Source of the DNA: Verrucomicrobiia bacterium
Lineage (GTDB): Bacteria > Verrucomicrobiota > Verrucomicrobiia > Palsa-1439
Assembly (NCBI GenBank): GCA_035577545.1
Contig: DATLVI010000044.1
Span: 62,001 to 126,000, forward strand
Length of the DNA stretch: 64,000 nucleotides
Reading direction: 5' to 3'
Part shown: positions 26,665 to 34,039 of the stretch, one piece after another
Layout: every line of letters starts with the position of its first letter
Numbering within the stretch: position 1 is the first letter of the stretch
Made by a program: the position numbers and the translations under genes
Notes under the pieces: model-generated
Told to the model about the DNA's origin: nothing
The model's input: only the letters and a program-made list of their open reading frames with translations
The model's database searches: none

Positions 26665-27978
26665 TCATTTGTTCACGCCACTTGAGCGCGAGACGTACTT
26701 CACGCCCGCACCGGTGGCACGCTCCTGGCGGGCCAGTTGTATGCCGAGATTCCCTTCCGCCATCGCCTCCATGACGCGTGCGTTGAGCAAAAATCGCTCG
26801 CTTTCGAGCAATTCGAGAAAACTTACCTGGCCGGTGCGGTACGCGACTTCGCTGGCTTTGAATCGGGCTGCAGCCTGCGGTATCAGAGAGTTCTTGTAGA
26901 GTTCGACCGTGCGCCTGGCGGTCAGTGACTTGAAATGCGCATCTTGCACGTCGTAGGAGATTTGCTTTTCCGCCGCTTCAAGGGTGGCCCGGCTGGATTC
27001 GATCATCTTCTCGGCCTCGCGCAAACCCGCGCGGTATTTCGTCCGCCAAATCGGCAGGTCAAACCCGATGGTGACCATCAGCTGGTTTTCGGAACCGGAA
27101 AAGTCGGTGTACCCCCCCTCCATATGGCCGTACTCCAGCCCGAGCCGGTAATCGGGGTAGAACTCTTTCTTCATCAAATTGCGCTGGGCTTCATTGCGCT
27201 CGATATCCATCTGTGCGCGACGGATCTCGGGTCGACCCTTTTCTGCCTGATCAAACAGCCTGCCCGTGTCAACCTCCGTTTCGAGGACCGGCGGCGAGAC
27301 AGCTAGACCGAGAGGCGAATCGGCCGGGCGATCCAACAGCAAGTTGAGTTTGGCTTTCGCCGTGGCTTCCTGTTGCTCCAAGTCCAGCAATTGCTGCTTG
27401 AGCATGGTGGTCTCCGTCTGCGCCTTGAGCACGTCCTGTTGGCTCGCGGCTCCCGTGGCGTACCGGCTTTCAGCAATCGTTTCGATCTCTTTGAGCACGT
27501 CTTCTTCGGCACGGGTGATGGACATCGAGAGTTGCACCGCGTAGAGATCGAAGTAGGCTTCCTTCACGGAGGCCACCACTTCCAGTTCCATCGCCTCGTG
27601 CTCGTGATGCACGATGGCCGCGTCTTTCTCAGCGACTTCTCCCCGCAGACCCAATTTGCCGAACCAGGGAAATGTTTGTTCGACCCCTACGCGTGTTTCC
27701 TGGGTTCTCGGGAAGTTGAAATCGTCGACCCCGTTTCCGCCTTTGAACGTCAACGCCGGATTCGGCAGCGTGCGCTCCTGCGTTGGACGCTCCTGCGCCG
27801 CTTCCCATTTGGCTTGCATCGACCGCACCTGGGGATTGTTCCGCAGCGCTTCTGCGATGACCTGATCCAATGTCAGGCTGGAGGTAATTTCCTTCGGCTC
27901 GGACCTTACGACGGTCACGACAGCCAGCATGGCCAGAAGGGCAAAAGTTCCGTTCCGGATGGTTGTTTTGGTTCGCAT
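26665..27978 (-). CDS. cusC: TolC-family outer-membrane efflux protein (CusC type)
   Basis: Outer-membrane channel of 437 residues; the signal peptide ends near residue 27. Two OEP repeats are visible. The first has LRNNPQVRSMQAKWEAAQE and LPNPALTFKGG. The second has GRPEIRRAQMDIERNEAQRNLMKKEFYPDYRLGLEY and YKNSLIPQAAARFKASEVAYRTGQVSFLELLESER, the typical end of the heavy-metal TolC group. It is the first gene of the CBA trio, 18 bases after the CnrX-like sensor gene and 11 bases before cusB. Confidence 0.9.
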   Translation of the reverse strand: MRTKTTIRNGTFALLAMLAVVTVVRSEPKEITSSLTLDQVIAEALRNNPQVRSMQAKWEAAQERPTQERTLPNPALTFKGGNGVDDFNFPRTQETRVGVEQTFPWFGKLGLRGEVAEKDAAIVHHEHEAMELEVVASVKEAYFDLYAVQLSMSITRAEEDVLKEIETIAESRYATGAASQQDVLKAQTETTMLKQQLLDLEQQEATAKAKLNLLLDRPADSPLGLAVSPPVLETEVDTGRLFDQAEKGRPEIRRAQMDIERNEAQRNLMKKEFYPDYRLGLEYGHMEGGYTDFSGSENQLMVTIGFDLPIWRTKYRAGLREAEKMIESSRATLEAAEKQISYDVQDAHFKSLTARRTVELYKNSLIPQAAARFKASEVAYRTGQVSFLELLESERFLLNARVMEAMAEGNLGIQLARQERATGAGVKYVSRSSGVNK

Positions 27979-27996
27979 GATTGGGATCGGGTTGGT

Positions 27997-28449
27997 TTAC
28001 AAGGAGCCCATGGGCAAGCTGCAAACCTGGTCGTGGATCATGGTTGAGTAACGCTGCGCTTGTTGGTCGTTCAGCAACGCCCGCACTTTCAATATGTGCG
28101 CCAGCGTTACCCGCTCCGCGCCCGCCTGCGCCGCATTCATTTTCTCAATGAAGTTGCTGCATTTTGCCGGGTCCGGTTTCGACTTCGCCAGCTCATCGCC
28201 CAGGGCCATTCGTGCTGAACAATGAGCGGCGCAGAAAGAATTCAACTGCGCTTGGAATTCAGTCCCCATCTTTTCGATGTCACGAGTTTGCGCGTCGGTC
28301 AGGTCCAGCTCGCGCTTGAGCAACGCCGTATCGTTCATATTCACGGTCGGCGCGGTCATGGCGCAGTGTACCGACCAGCGTGCCACACCGAAGGAAACCG
28401 CCGTAACGAGGAGTGTCAAAACCGCGAGTGCTGTCAGCGTCTTTTTCAT
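27997..28449 (-). CDS. CnrX-like periplasmic heavy-metal sensor
   Basis: Protein of 150 residues. An N-terminal TM/signal anchor (KTLTALAVLTLLVTAVSFGVA) is followed by a helical domain rich in Cys, His and Met (SVHCAM, FCAAHCSARM, KCSNF, MIHDQVC). The helix pattern, with LLKRELDLTDAQTRDIEKMGTEF and LLNDQQAQRYSTM, matches the Spy/CnrX periplasmic metal-sensor family. Start ATG at 28449 overlaps the stop of the preceding gene (ATGA), so translation is coupled. In Cupriavidus CnrX holds the anti-sigma factor and releases it on metal binding; the same role is inferred here from gene order. Confidence 0.85.
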   Translation of the reverse strand: MKKTLTALAVLTLLVTAVSFGVARWSVHCAMTAPTVNMNDTALLKRELDLTDAQTRDIEKMGTEFQAQLNSFCAAHCSARMALGDELAKSKPDPAKCSNFIEKMNAAQAGAERVTLAHILKVRALLNDQQAQRYSTMIHDQVCSLPMGSL

Positions 28450-28781
28450 TGCGCCTTCTTCGATGCCATTTGCGCGTAGCTGCCCACGAGCGTGCCGGAG
28501 GAAAGGAATCGGAGTTCCGTCCCCGGCCCGTTGATTAGTTGGGGAACCGAGGCAATACCGCCCCAGACGCCAACGACTACCGCAACCACCATGGCGGCAA
28601 CAACTGACCAGGCAGGCTGCCACAACAAACGCCCGATCACGTCAATCCAGTTGACCGTCTCGACCGCCGGCTCAGCAGCGGTGCGAATCTGACGCCACAC
28701 GTTGGCCTCGAAATTGCCGGGTGGTTCGATATCGCGCCATTGCTTCAAGAAGGCGCTTAGCTTGTCGTCACTCTGTTTCAT
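28446..28781 (-). CDS. Candidate membrane anti-sigma factor (CnrY-like position)
   Basis: Protein of 111 residues with a cytoplasmic N-terminal 55, one TM helix (WSVVAAMVVAVVVGVWGGIA, about 60-79) and a short periplasmic tail. The N-terminal FLKQWRDIEPPGNFEANVWRQI resembles short sigma-binding segments of one-TM anti-sigma proteins, but the match is by eye. It lies between the ECF sigma gene and the CnrX-like sensor, as cnrY does in cnrYXH. The ATG at 28781 follows a strong terminator-like hairpin by about 20 bases with no clear Shine-Dalgarno. The frame stays open upstream to 28919, so a longer form reading through the hairpin cannot be excluded. Confidence 0.65.
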   Translation of the reverse strand: MKQSDDKLSAFLKQWRDIEPPGNFEANVWRQIRTAAEPAVETVNWIDVIGRLLWQPAWSVVAAMVVAVVVGVWGGIASVPQLINGPGTELRFLSSGTLVGSYAQMASKKAQ

Positions 28782-28803
28782 CAACTGGTAATACGCCGGG
28801 GGC

Positions 28804-28837
28804 AAAAAAAGCCCTCGCCGTTTCCAGCGAGGGCTTT
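28804..28837 (-). terminator. Intrinsic terminator between the ECF sigma gene and its downstream operon
   Basis: On the minus strand AAAGCCCTCGC and GCGAGGGCTTT form an 11-bp stem with an 8-nt loop, followed by a run of T (complement of 28804-28810). It sits about 20 bases before the anti-sigma/CnrX/cusCBA genes and downstream of the sigma gene, so those genes need either read-through, regulated antitermination or a promoter inside the last few bases. Confidence 0.85.
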
Positions 28838-29100
28838 CAGCTTCCGACGGGATAAGGTAGGCCTTTGGCGGTGGTGTTGGTGAGGTACGACACCGAACTG
28901 TTTCGGTGTCGCGCACCATCGCGCGCGGTTGCCGGGACTATTAACATGCGCCGTGCCAACCTTGTGTCGCTTAAGCGAATATCCCGCAACTCTCGTAACC
29001 GCAAATGATTCCGTCACGTCAAGAGTTGTCCGCCAATCCCCGAATTCCGAACCGCACTGTTCTGAATCAATCAGCGTGGTTAAAGCGATACACGCGCGCG
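28838..29100 (-). other. Structured intercistronic leader upstream of the anti-sigma/sensor/cusCBA operon
   Basis: About 260 bases with no convincing gene (a 36-codon frame at 28837-28947 has no biased composition). On the minus strand it contains a perfect 10-bp hairpin, CGACACCGAA/TTCGGTGTCG at 28888-28911 with a 4-nt loop. Upstream is a CGCGC-type hairpin (about 28909-28927), and the terminator hairpin follows. A TTGGCACGG...TGTTA string near 28945-28958 recalls a sigma-54 site but lacks the GC of the -12 element. It may be a regulatory RNA leader or the 3' end of the sigma transcript. Confidence 0.45.
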
Positions 29101-29652
29101 TCATTCCAACAGGGGGCGCAACCCCGTCCGCAACGTTTGTTTGGCGCGATAAAGGCGCGACTCCACCGATTTCTCCGAGCAGCGCATCACCGCGGCGATT
29201 TCCGCATGCGACATTCCTTGATATTCAGACAGCACCAGGACGGTCCGTTGATCCTCGGGGAGTTCAGCCACCGCCGCCGCGATCAACGCGCCGATTTCGC
29301 GCGCGCCGACTTCTTTCGCAGTATCCGTTGGGGCCGCCAGGGGGGATTCGGGATCAATCGACTCAGTGGGATGTCGCGCGCGCCAGCGCAAACGGTCGAT
29401 CGCCGCGTTGCGGGCCAACGCAAAAAGCCACGTGGAGAACTTTGTCGCTGGTCGGTAGGTATCCAGCTTCTGATAGACGCGCACGAACACTTCCTGCGCC
29501 ACATCGTCGGCGTCGTCCGCGTTACCAAGCATGCGAAAGATGAAATTTACGACGGGCCGCTTGTAACGCCCCATCAATTCGTCAAATGCGGAATCGTCCC
29601 CCGACTGGATTAGCCGGATGATTTCGGAATCTGGTTGTTCGTGTAATTGCAT
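29101..29652 (-). CDS. ECF-type RNA polymerase sigma factor
   Basis: Sigma-70 family ECF factor of 183 residues. Region 2 contains AFDELMGRYKRPVVNFIFRMLGN, DADDVAQEVFVRVY and FSTWLFALARNAAIDRLR. Region 4 contains LPEDQRTVLVLSEYQGMSHAEIAAVMRCSEKSVESRLYRAKQTLR. It precedes an anti-sigma candidate, a CnrX-like sensor and cusCBA, so it probably directs their transcription in response to periplasmic metal, as CnrH does for cnrCBA. It follows the Cys-rich small exported protein by 49 bases and may share its promoter. Confidence 0.93.
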   Translation of the reverse strand: MQLHEQPDSEIIRLIQSGDDSAFDELMGRYKRPVVNFIFRMLGNADDADDVAQEVFVRVYQKLDTYRPATKFSTWLFALARNAAIDRLRWRARHPTESIDPESPLAAPTDTAKEVGAREIGALIAAAVAELPEDQRTVLVLSEYQGMSHAEIAAVMRCSEKSVESRLYRAKQTLRTGLRPLLE

Positions 29653-29701
29653 GACTGATCTGAGACAGACAAAAGAGACACCACCGGCGTGGCATCAGGT
29701 C

Positions 29702-30082
29702 TCAGATCAGGAAAGCATGCGTCAAAAGATACGAATCGGCGTTGCTGCGGAGTGAGGTATCGGCTTTGGCGGTCGGGCGCACGTTAAGATATTCGTCGCC
29801 CATGAGGAACATTGCGTCCATCGGTAGCGACGCGACTTTCACGAGCTCATGCCCCGTGATCGTGTTGGCGCTGGCCGGCACGGAATCCGGCGCGGGCGGA
29901 ACCGGCGTCGACAAATTGCAGTGGCATTGCGTCGGCTGGCAGCAATTCATCGACTGTGGCTGGGTATCGTGACAAGGCGCCGTCGTTGGTTCACATTGCT
30001 CGGCACGCACCGGCAAGCTACCCATGAGGGAAATCGCAACCAGCACTGCCACGAGTCTCAAAGCCATGCGCATTAGTGACAT
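29702..30082 (-). CDS. Small exported Cys/His-rich protein upstream of the sigma gene
   Basis: Protein of 126 residues with signal peptide LRLVAVLVAISLMGSLPVRAE. A mature N-terminal cluster follows with seven Cys, including CCQPTQCHC, then a Pro/Ala-rich linker and a tail with MDAMFLMGDEYL. No known family was recognised; the Cys/His/Met content and position suggest a periplasmic metal-binding partner of the efflux system. The upstream promoter would place the transcript start near 30076, so the in-frame ATG at 30073 may be the true, nearly leaderless start rather than 30082. Confidence 0.7.
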   Translation of the reverse strand: MSLMRMALRLVAVLVAISLMGSLPVRAEQCEPTTAPCHDTQPQSMNCCQPTQCHCNLSTPVPPAPDSVPASANTITGHELVKVASLPMDAMFLMGDEYLNVRPTAKADTSLRSNADSYLLTHAFLI

Positions 30083-30111
30083 AGCTTATACCGTTAGCAG
30101 TGATGTGTCAA
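30083..30111 (-). promoter_or_regulatory. sigma-70-like promoter for the Cys-rich protein/sigma-factor operon
   Basis: On the minus strand a perfect TTGACA (30106-30111) is followed after 17 bases by TAAGCT (30083-30088), or after 15 bases by TATAAG (30085-30090). The divergent gene pair starts at 30238 on the other strand. Confidence 0.55.
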
Positions 30112-30237
30112 GGAACAGCCAGCCGGTTGGAGCCGCGCAAAGGCCACACTTGCGCACCGGGAAGGAGTTGAGTAATAGTGTGGCGCGAACCATTCTCTCG
30201 TTGGGGGGTTGGAAATGGAGCGGTGGAAACCCGGATA

Positions 30238-30801
30238 ATGAATGCCAAATCAAATGCGCCGTTGAGTCGCCTCATGATCTCCCTGGTTGTGGGCTTCGTC
30301 GTCCTGTTGCTGGTGATCCTGCTGCTGGGCCGCGCGTTCGGGGCGACGAACGACGCCCATTCGGCAACACCCGAGATTCGCACGGCAGTGCCTGCTCCTC
30401 TGTTCTCGTTGAAAATTGGGCGGGGGCAAACCATCAAGCTCACCGACTTCAAAGGCAAGGCGTTGATCGTATGCTTTTTCGCCACCGGGGACGGCCCCAG
30501 CCAGAAGCAAGTGCCGATCTTGAGCAACCTGCTCAAGGATTACGGCGAGACAAACCTGGCAGTACTTGGCCTCGTCTTTGAACAGCCCGGCGCCCCGCCG
30601 ATGAAGACCTACGCCGAACAACAGGGACTGGGCTTCCCGTTATATCCGCCCGACTATGACATCATTCAAGCCTTCGGCGGCCTGACCTCCATTCCCACCC
30701 TGTTCGTCATCGACAAGAACCAAAACATCATCCAGAAATATGTCGGCGTCACCGAAGCCAATACCCTCGAAGCTGATCTGAGAGCCATTTTCAAGCAATG
30801 A
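30238..30801 (+). CDS. TlpA/ResA-like thioredoxin-fold protein lacking both active-site cysteines
   Basis: Membrane-anchored periplasmic protein of 187 residues. TM helix LMISLVVGFVVLLLVILLLG precedes an AhpC/TSA-TlpA fold (LKIGRGQTIKLTDFKGKALIVCFFATGDGPSQKQVPIL). The usual WCGPC motif reads GDGPS, so both redox Cys are replaced by Asp and Ser and it cannot be a normal disulfide reductase. The cis-Pro loop SIPTLFVIDKNQNI is kept. The ATG at 30238 was preferred over a start at 30178, which adds non-signal residues. Its stop overlaps the dsbD start (ATGA), implying coupled translation and a shared role. Confidence 0.85.
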   Translation: MNAKSNAPLSRLMISLVVGFVVLLLVILLLGRAFGATNDAHSATPEIRTAVPAPLFSLKIGRGQTIKLTDFKGKALIVCFFATGDGPSQKQVPILSNLLKDYGETNLAVLGLVFEQPGAPPMKTYAEQQGLGFPLYPPDYDIIQAFGGLTSIPTLFVIDKNQNIIQKYVGVTEANTLEADLRAIFKQ

Positions 30802-32525
30802 GTCGTTTCCGCCCATTCTGGATCGCGCTCGCGCTGGCTCTACTGGCACCGCTGGCCGGCGAAGGGCAAGCGGGCGCACCGCAAGGCGAGGCCAAAATCG
30901 CTACGGTCTTGTCGGTCGACAAACTTGCAGCGGATGCGCCTTTCCGTGTCGCGGTCGTCATCGATGTCGCCGAACACTGGCATATCAATGCCAATCCCGC
31001 CAATGCCGAAGGGCTCATTCCGACCACGCTCACGTTGCCGTCGGCTGCCTCGATTGTTATCGACCGCATCGTGTATCCGAAAGGTGCAACGACGAGGGTG
31101 TCATGGTCGGATGAACCGGTCGCGCTTTACACGGGCAACGCGATTATCTTTGCCGAGGGACATGTCAGTGCGGATGCCAAGCCCGGGCCTGTGAAGCTCG
31201 AGGGCTCACTACGCTATCAGGCGTGCAACGATCAGGTCTGCATTGCGCCGAAGACCATTCCCATTGCTATTGAAACTGAAGTTACCCCTGCGTCGCAGAG
31301 GCCGCAGCCCATTCATCCCGATATTTTCGGCGCGGCGACCGGGTCAGCGCCGTTGGCGCGCCTCGTTACCGCCGGGGCAAATGAGGATGTCAGTCCGATT
31401 GCCAAACTGGTGCGCGAGCGTGGTTGGTTCGTCACAATCCTCGTTGTTTTCCTGGGTGGGCTCGCGCTCAACCTCACACCCTGCGTCTATCCGATGATCG
31501 CAATTACGGTGAGTTATTTTGGCGGACAGGGCGGCGAGCGGAATGCCCGGCGCGCGTTCATATCGTCACTGATTTATTGCCTCGGCATCGTGCTGACTTA
31601 TTCAACGCTTGGACTGATCGCGGCGCTCACGGGCTCGCTCTTCGGTTCCGCGCTCCAAAGTCCCTTCGTGCTTGTCGGCATCGCGTTGTTGCTGGTCGCG
31701 CTCGCGCTGAGCATGTTCGGGCTGTTTGAGCTGCAACCTCCGCAAGCTCTCATGCAGAAGGCCACTGGTTTGTCGTCGAAGGCGGGTTATATTGGTGTGT
31801 TTTTTCTGGGTGCCGTGATCGGCGTGATCGCCGCACCATGCCTGGCGCCATTCGTTGTTGCGCTCTTGGCGTTCGTCGGCCAAACCGGCAACCCGTGGCT
31901 CGGCTGGTGGCTGTTTTTTGCGCTCGCGCTGGGATTGGGTCTTCCGTACGTCGTGCTGGGGACATTCTCTGGGTTGCTGACGCGTCTACCGAAGTCGGGC
32001 ATGTGGATGGTTTGGGTCAAACGGGTATTCGGCGTGGCGCTGTTCGTGGTGGCGGCGTGGATTACCAGCCCGCTCTGGCAAAACGCCGCGATGTCGGAGA
32101 CAGGCGGGATCGTGTGGGAGCCTTACTCCATTGCCAACCTCCAGCAGGCCGCGGCCGCGCATCGCCCGGTGATGATCGATTTCACGGCCGACTGGTGCGG
32201 CCCGTGCCGGAAGATGCAGCGGACCACGTTCCACGATCCGCGCGTAATCGGCCAGACGAACCAGGTCGCCATGGTACGGGCCGACCTCACGCGCGAAAGC
32301 TCGCCCGAGGTTGAAAAAATCCGCAAGGATTTCGGCATTTGGGGCGTGCCGACGATTCTCTTCCTGGGCCCTGACGGTCGGGAGCATACCGAGTTGCGGC
32401 AGGTCGAATATATCGATGCGAACCAGCTTCTCGGCTTGCTGGAAAAGGCGAAGGGAATCGCCCCCACGAATACCCCCGTTGCCCGCGCACCCGACGTTCC
32501 GCCGCAATTGCTGAATCCGTTTTAG
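30798..32525 (+). CDS. dsbD: Thiol:disulfide interchange protein DsbD
   Basis: Inner-membrane electron conduit of 575 residues that passes reducing power from cytoplasmic thioredoxin to periplasmic partners. It has a signal peptide (about 1-25), an N-terminal DsbD-alpha domain with Cys143 and Cys148 (YQACNDQVC), and an eight-TM domain with Cys229 in LNLTPCVYP and Cys348 in APCLAP. The C-terminal thioredoxin domain has DFTADWCGPCRKM (Cys467, Cys470). All three Cys pairs are intact. Divergent from the copper efflux regulon; DsbD/ScsB-like proteins are known in copper tolerance, so a shared physiological role is plausible. Confidence 0.94.
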   Translation: MSRFRPFWIALALALLAPLAGEGQAGAPQGEAKIATVLSVDKLAADAPFRVAVVIDVAEHWHINANPANAEGLIPTTLTLPSAASIVIDRIVYPKGATTRVSWSDEPVALYTGNAIIFAEGHVSADAKPGPVKLEGSLRYQACNDQVCIAPKTIPIAIETEVTPASQRPQPIHPDIFGAATGSAPLARLVTAGANEDVSPIAKLVRERGWFVTILVVFLGGLALNLTPCVYPMIAITVSYFGGQGGERNARRAFISSLIYCLGIVLTYSTLGLIAALTGSLFGSALQSPFVLVGIALLLVALALSMFGLFELQPPQALMQKATGLSSKAGYIGVFFLGAVIGVIAAPCLAPFVVALLAFVGQTGNPWLGWWLFFALALGLGLPYVVLGTFSGLLTRLPKSGMWMVWVKRVFGVALFVVAAWITSPLWQNAAMSETGGIVWEPYSIANLQQAAAAHRPVMIDFTADWCGPCRKMQRTTFHDPRVIGQTNQVAMVRADLTRESSPEVEKIRKDFGIWGVPTILFLGPDGREHTELRQVEYIDANQLLGLLEKAKGIAPTNTPVARAPDVPPQLLNPF

Positions 32526-32543
32526 CCGGTACGAATTTGCCGG

Positions 32544-33668
32544 CTACTTCCGGGCGATCTTGGCGATCGCTTCCTCGAGGACGAGCCGATCATCCAATTG
32601 CGTCGTCACGAGTTGGCGATTTGCCTCCAACAGCAAATCCATCGCGCGAATCAATTCCGTTGTAGTGAAATTCTTCGCGGCCAGCGCGCAACGGTAGAGA
32701 CGCCAGGCATTCGGCAATGCGCCTTCCTTCGTTCGCGGAAAATGGGCGGTCACGGGCTCGGGCAGGTGCTCGAACGCTTTCACGAACTCGAAGTTGCCGC
32801 CTTGACCGTCGCGAGCGGTGATGAGCTTGCGTTGCATCAAGTCCCGCGCGAGCAGCATCAGGCGGAACTGCGCGACCAACATCATCAAAATCCCGATCGG
32901 TTGATCGCCGGAGTCGAGGAGGTTCTCCAGCGCGGCGATGGCCTGCGCGATGCGGCGCGCGCCGAGCGCGTCGGTCAGTTCCCAAATCACCGCTTGGCGT
33001 GAGGCGGAGCAAATTGCGCGAACATCTTCTGGCAAAACCTCATTGCGCTTGCCAACATAGGTGATCAGCTTCTCCAGTTCGTTGGCGATCTCACGCAGAT
33101 TCGGCGCGACCAGGTCGCGAAACGCCTGAACGGCTTCCGGGTTCATCGTCTTGGCGTCGGCCTTCAGCTTTGAACGAATGAACGCCTCGATTTCCTCGTC
33201 GGCATCGCCTTTCCCTTCTTCGAGCGCCTCGAAGAATTGCACCTCGCCGATTTTCTCGAGCGTTTTGTAAAGAGACTTGCGCCGGTCGCAACCGATGGCG
33301 CTGATGAGCAGCACCACGCCATCGCCGAGACCACCTTTCAGTAGATCGCCAAGTTCCGCCAGCGCGTCTTTGACGGCTTCCGTGCGCGTAGTCGGGTTGT
33401 CGGCCAGCAGTTCGGTGCTCTTCAGCCACACGAGCTTGTCGCCACCGCCGAACAAGCCGACGGTGTTCAACGCTTCGCGGACTCGCGAGAGAATCTTGAG
33501 CGCTTCGTCCTGATTCGAGAACGAGCCTTCGATGATCTCCAACCCAAACTCCCCCGCCTTCTTCGGTGCCAGCTTCTCCGCGAGCTTGGCCGCCGTTTCC
33601 TTGATGGAAAACTCGTCCGCACCGCCGATGAGGTAGATGGATTTGGTTTTTGTGGCCGCCACAGGCAT
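32544..33668 (-). CDS. holA: DNA polymerase III subunit delta
   Basis: Clamp-loader delta subunit (wrench), 374 residues. SIYLIGGADEFSIKETAAKLAEKL at the N-terminus, VWLKSTELL, the ATPase-like DGVVLLISAIGCDRRKSLYKTLEK and the C-terminal LMLLARDLMQRKLITA collar region agree with HolA. No functional P-loop is expected in this subunit, and none is seen. It converges on dsbD with an 18-base gap, and a TAGCCGG/CCGGCTA inverted repeat overlaps both stop codons. Confidence 0.93.
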   Translation of the reverse strand: MPVAATKTKSIYLIGGADEFSIKETAAKLAEKLAPKKAGEFGLEIIEGSFSNQDEALKILSRVREALNTVGLFGGGDKLVWLKSTELLADNPTTRTEAVKDALAELGDLLKGGLGDGVVLLISAIGCDRRKSLYKTLEKIGEVQFFEALEEGKGDADEEIEAFIRSKLKADAKTMNPEAVQAFRDLVAPNLREIANELEKLITYVGKRNEVLPEDVRAICSASRQAVIWELTDALGARRIAQAIAALENLLDSGDQPIGILMMLVAQFRLMLLARDLMQRKLITARDGQGGNFEFVKAFEHLPEPVTAHFPRTKEGALPNAWRLYRCALAAKNFTTTELIRAMDLLLEANRQLVTTQLDDRLVLEEAIAKIARK

Positions 33669-34039
33669 GGCTGCAGTTTGCGGATGACGCGGCGGGGTGT
33701 CAAGCAGGGTCAGTCGAAGACCGGCTTGAGCTCATCATCGATTCGCGGTAGAAGTTGTGTACATGACGACTCCTATTACACTTCCGGAGTTTCTTGGTGG
33801 ACGCGTTGTCTGCGTCCCGCAGCGAATCGCGAGGGTCGCTTTCACTTTCAAGAGAATCGTGCATGCATTGCTGAGCCCATTTCTAAAGACCCGCAATTCG
33901 GGACGTGGCGAGGACGATCCGCGATCACCTGACGCCGGGAAACCGTCGCCGTTGAGGCCTTCTCCGGTTCATCACCTCGTTGCTGCCAGGGGTATTCCGC
34001 CATCGGAAAGGACCTATCTATTTCCAGCCGACTAACTAC
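33669..34039. other. Gene-free stretch between holA and a hypothetical exported protein
   Basis: About 370 bases. Two overlapping plus-strand frames (84 and 92 codons) are open but have low-complexity, arginine/serine/proline-rich translations typical of shadow frames in GC-rich DNA. No repeats or clear promoter were recognised. Confidence 0.5.

Noticed and set aside
28940-28962. TTGGCACGGCGCATGTTA as a sigma-54 promoter upstream of the metal efflux operon
   Set aside because: The -24 GG is present, but the -12 element reads TGT instead of TGC, and the operon already has an ECF sigma factor.
32523-32546. TAGCCGG/CCGGCTA inverted repeat as a bidirectional terminator between dsbD and holA
   Set aside because: The stem is only 7 bp with a 10-nt loop and no T-tract follows on either strand.
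33757-34035. A 92-codon frame between holA and the hypothetical exported protein
   Set aside because: No ribosome binding site, no family resemblance and a composition typical of non-coding GC-rich DNA.
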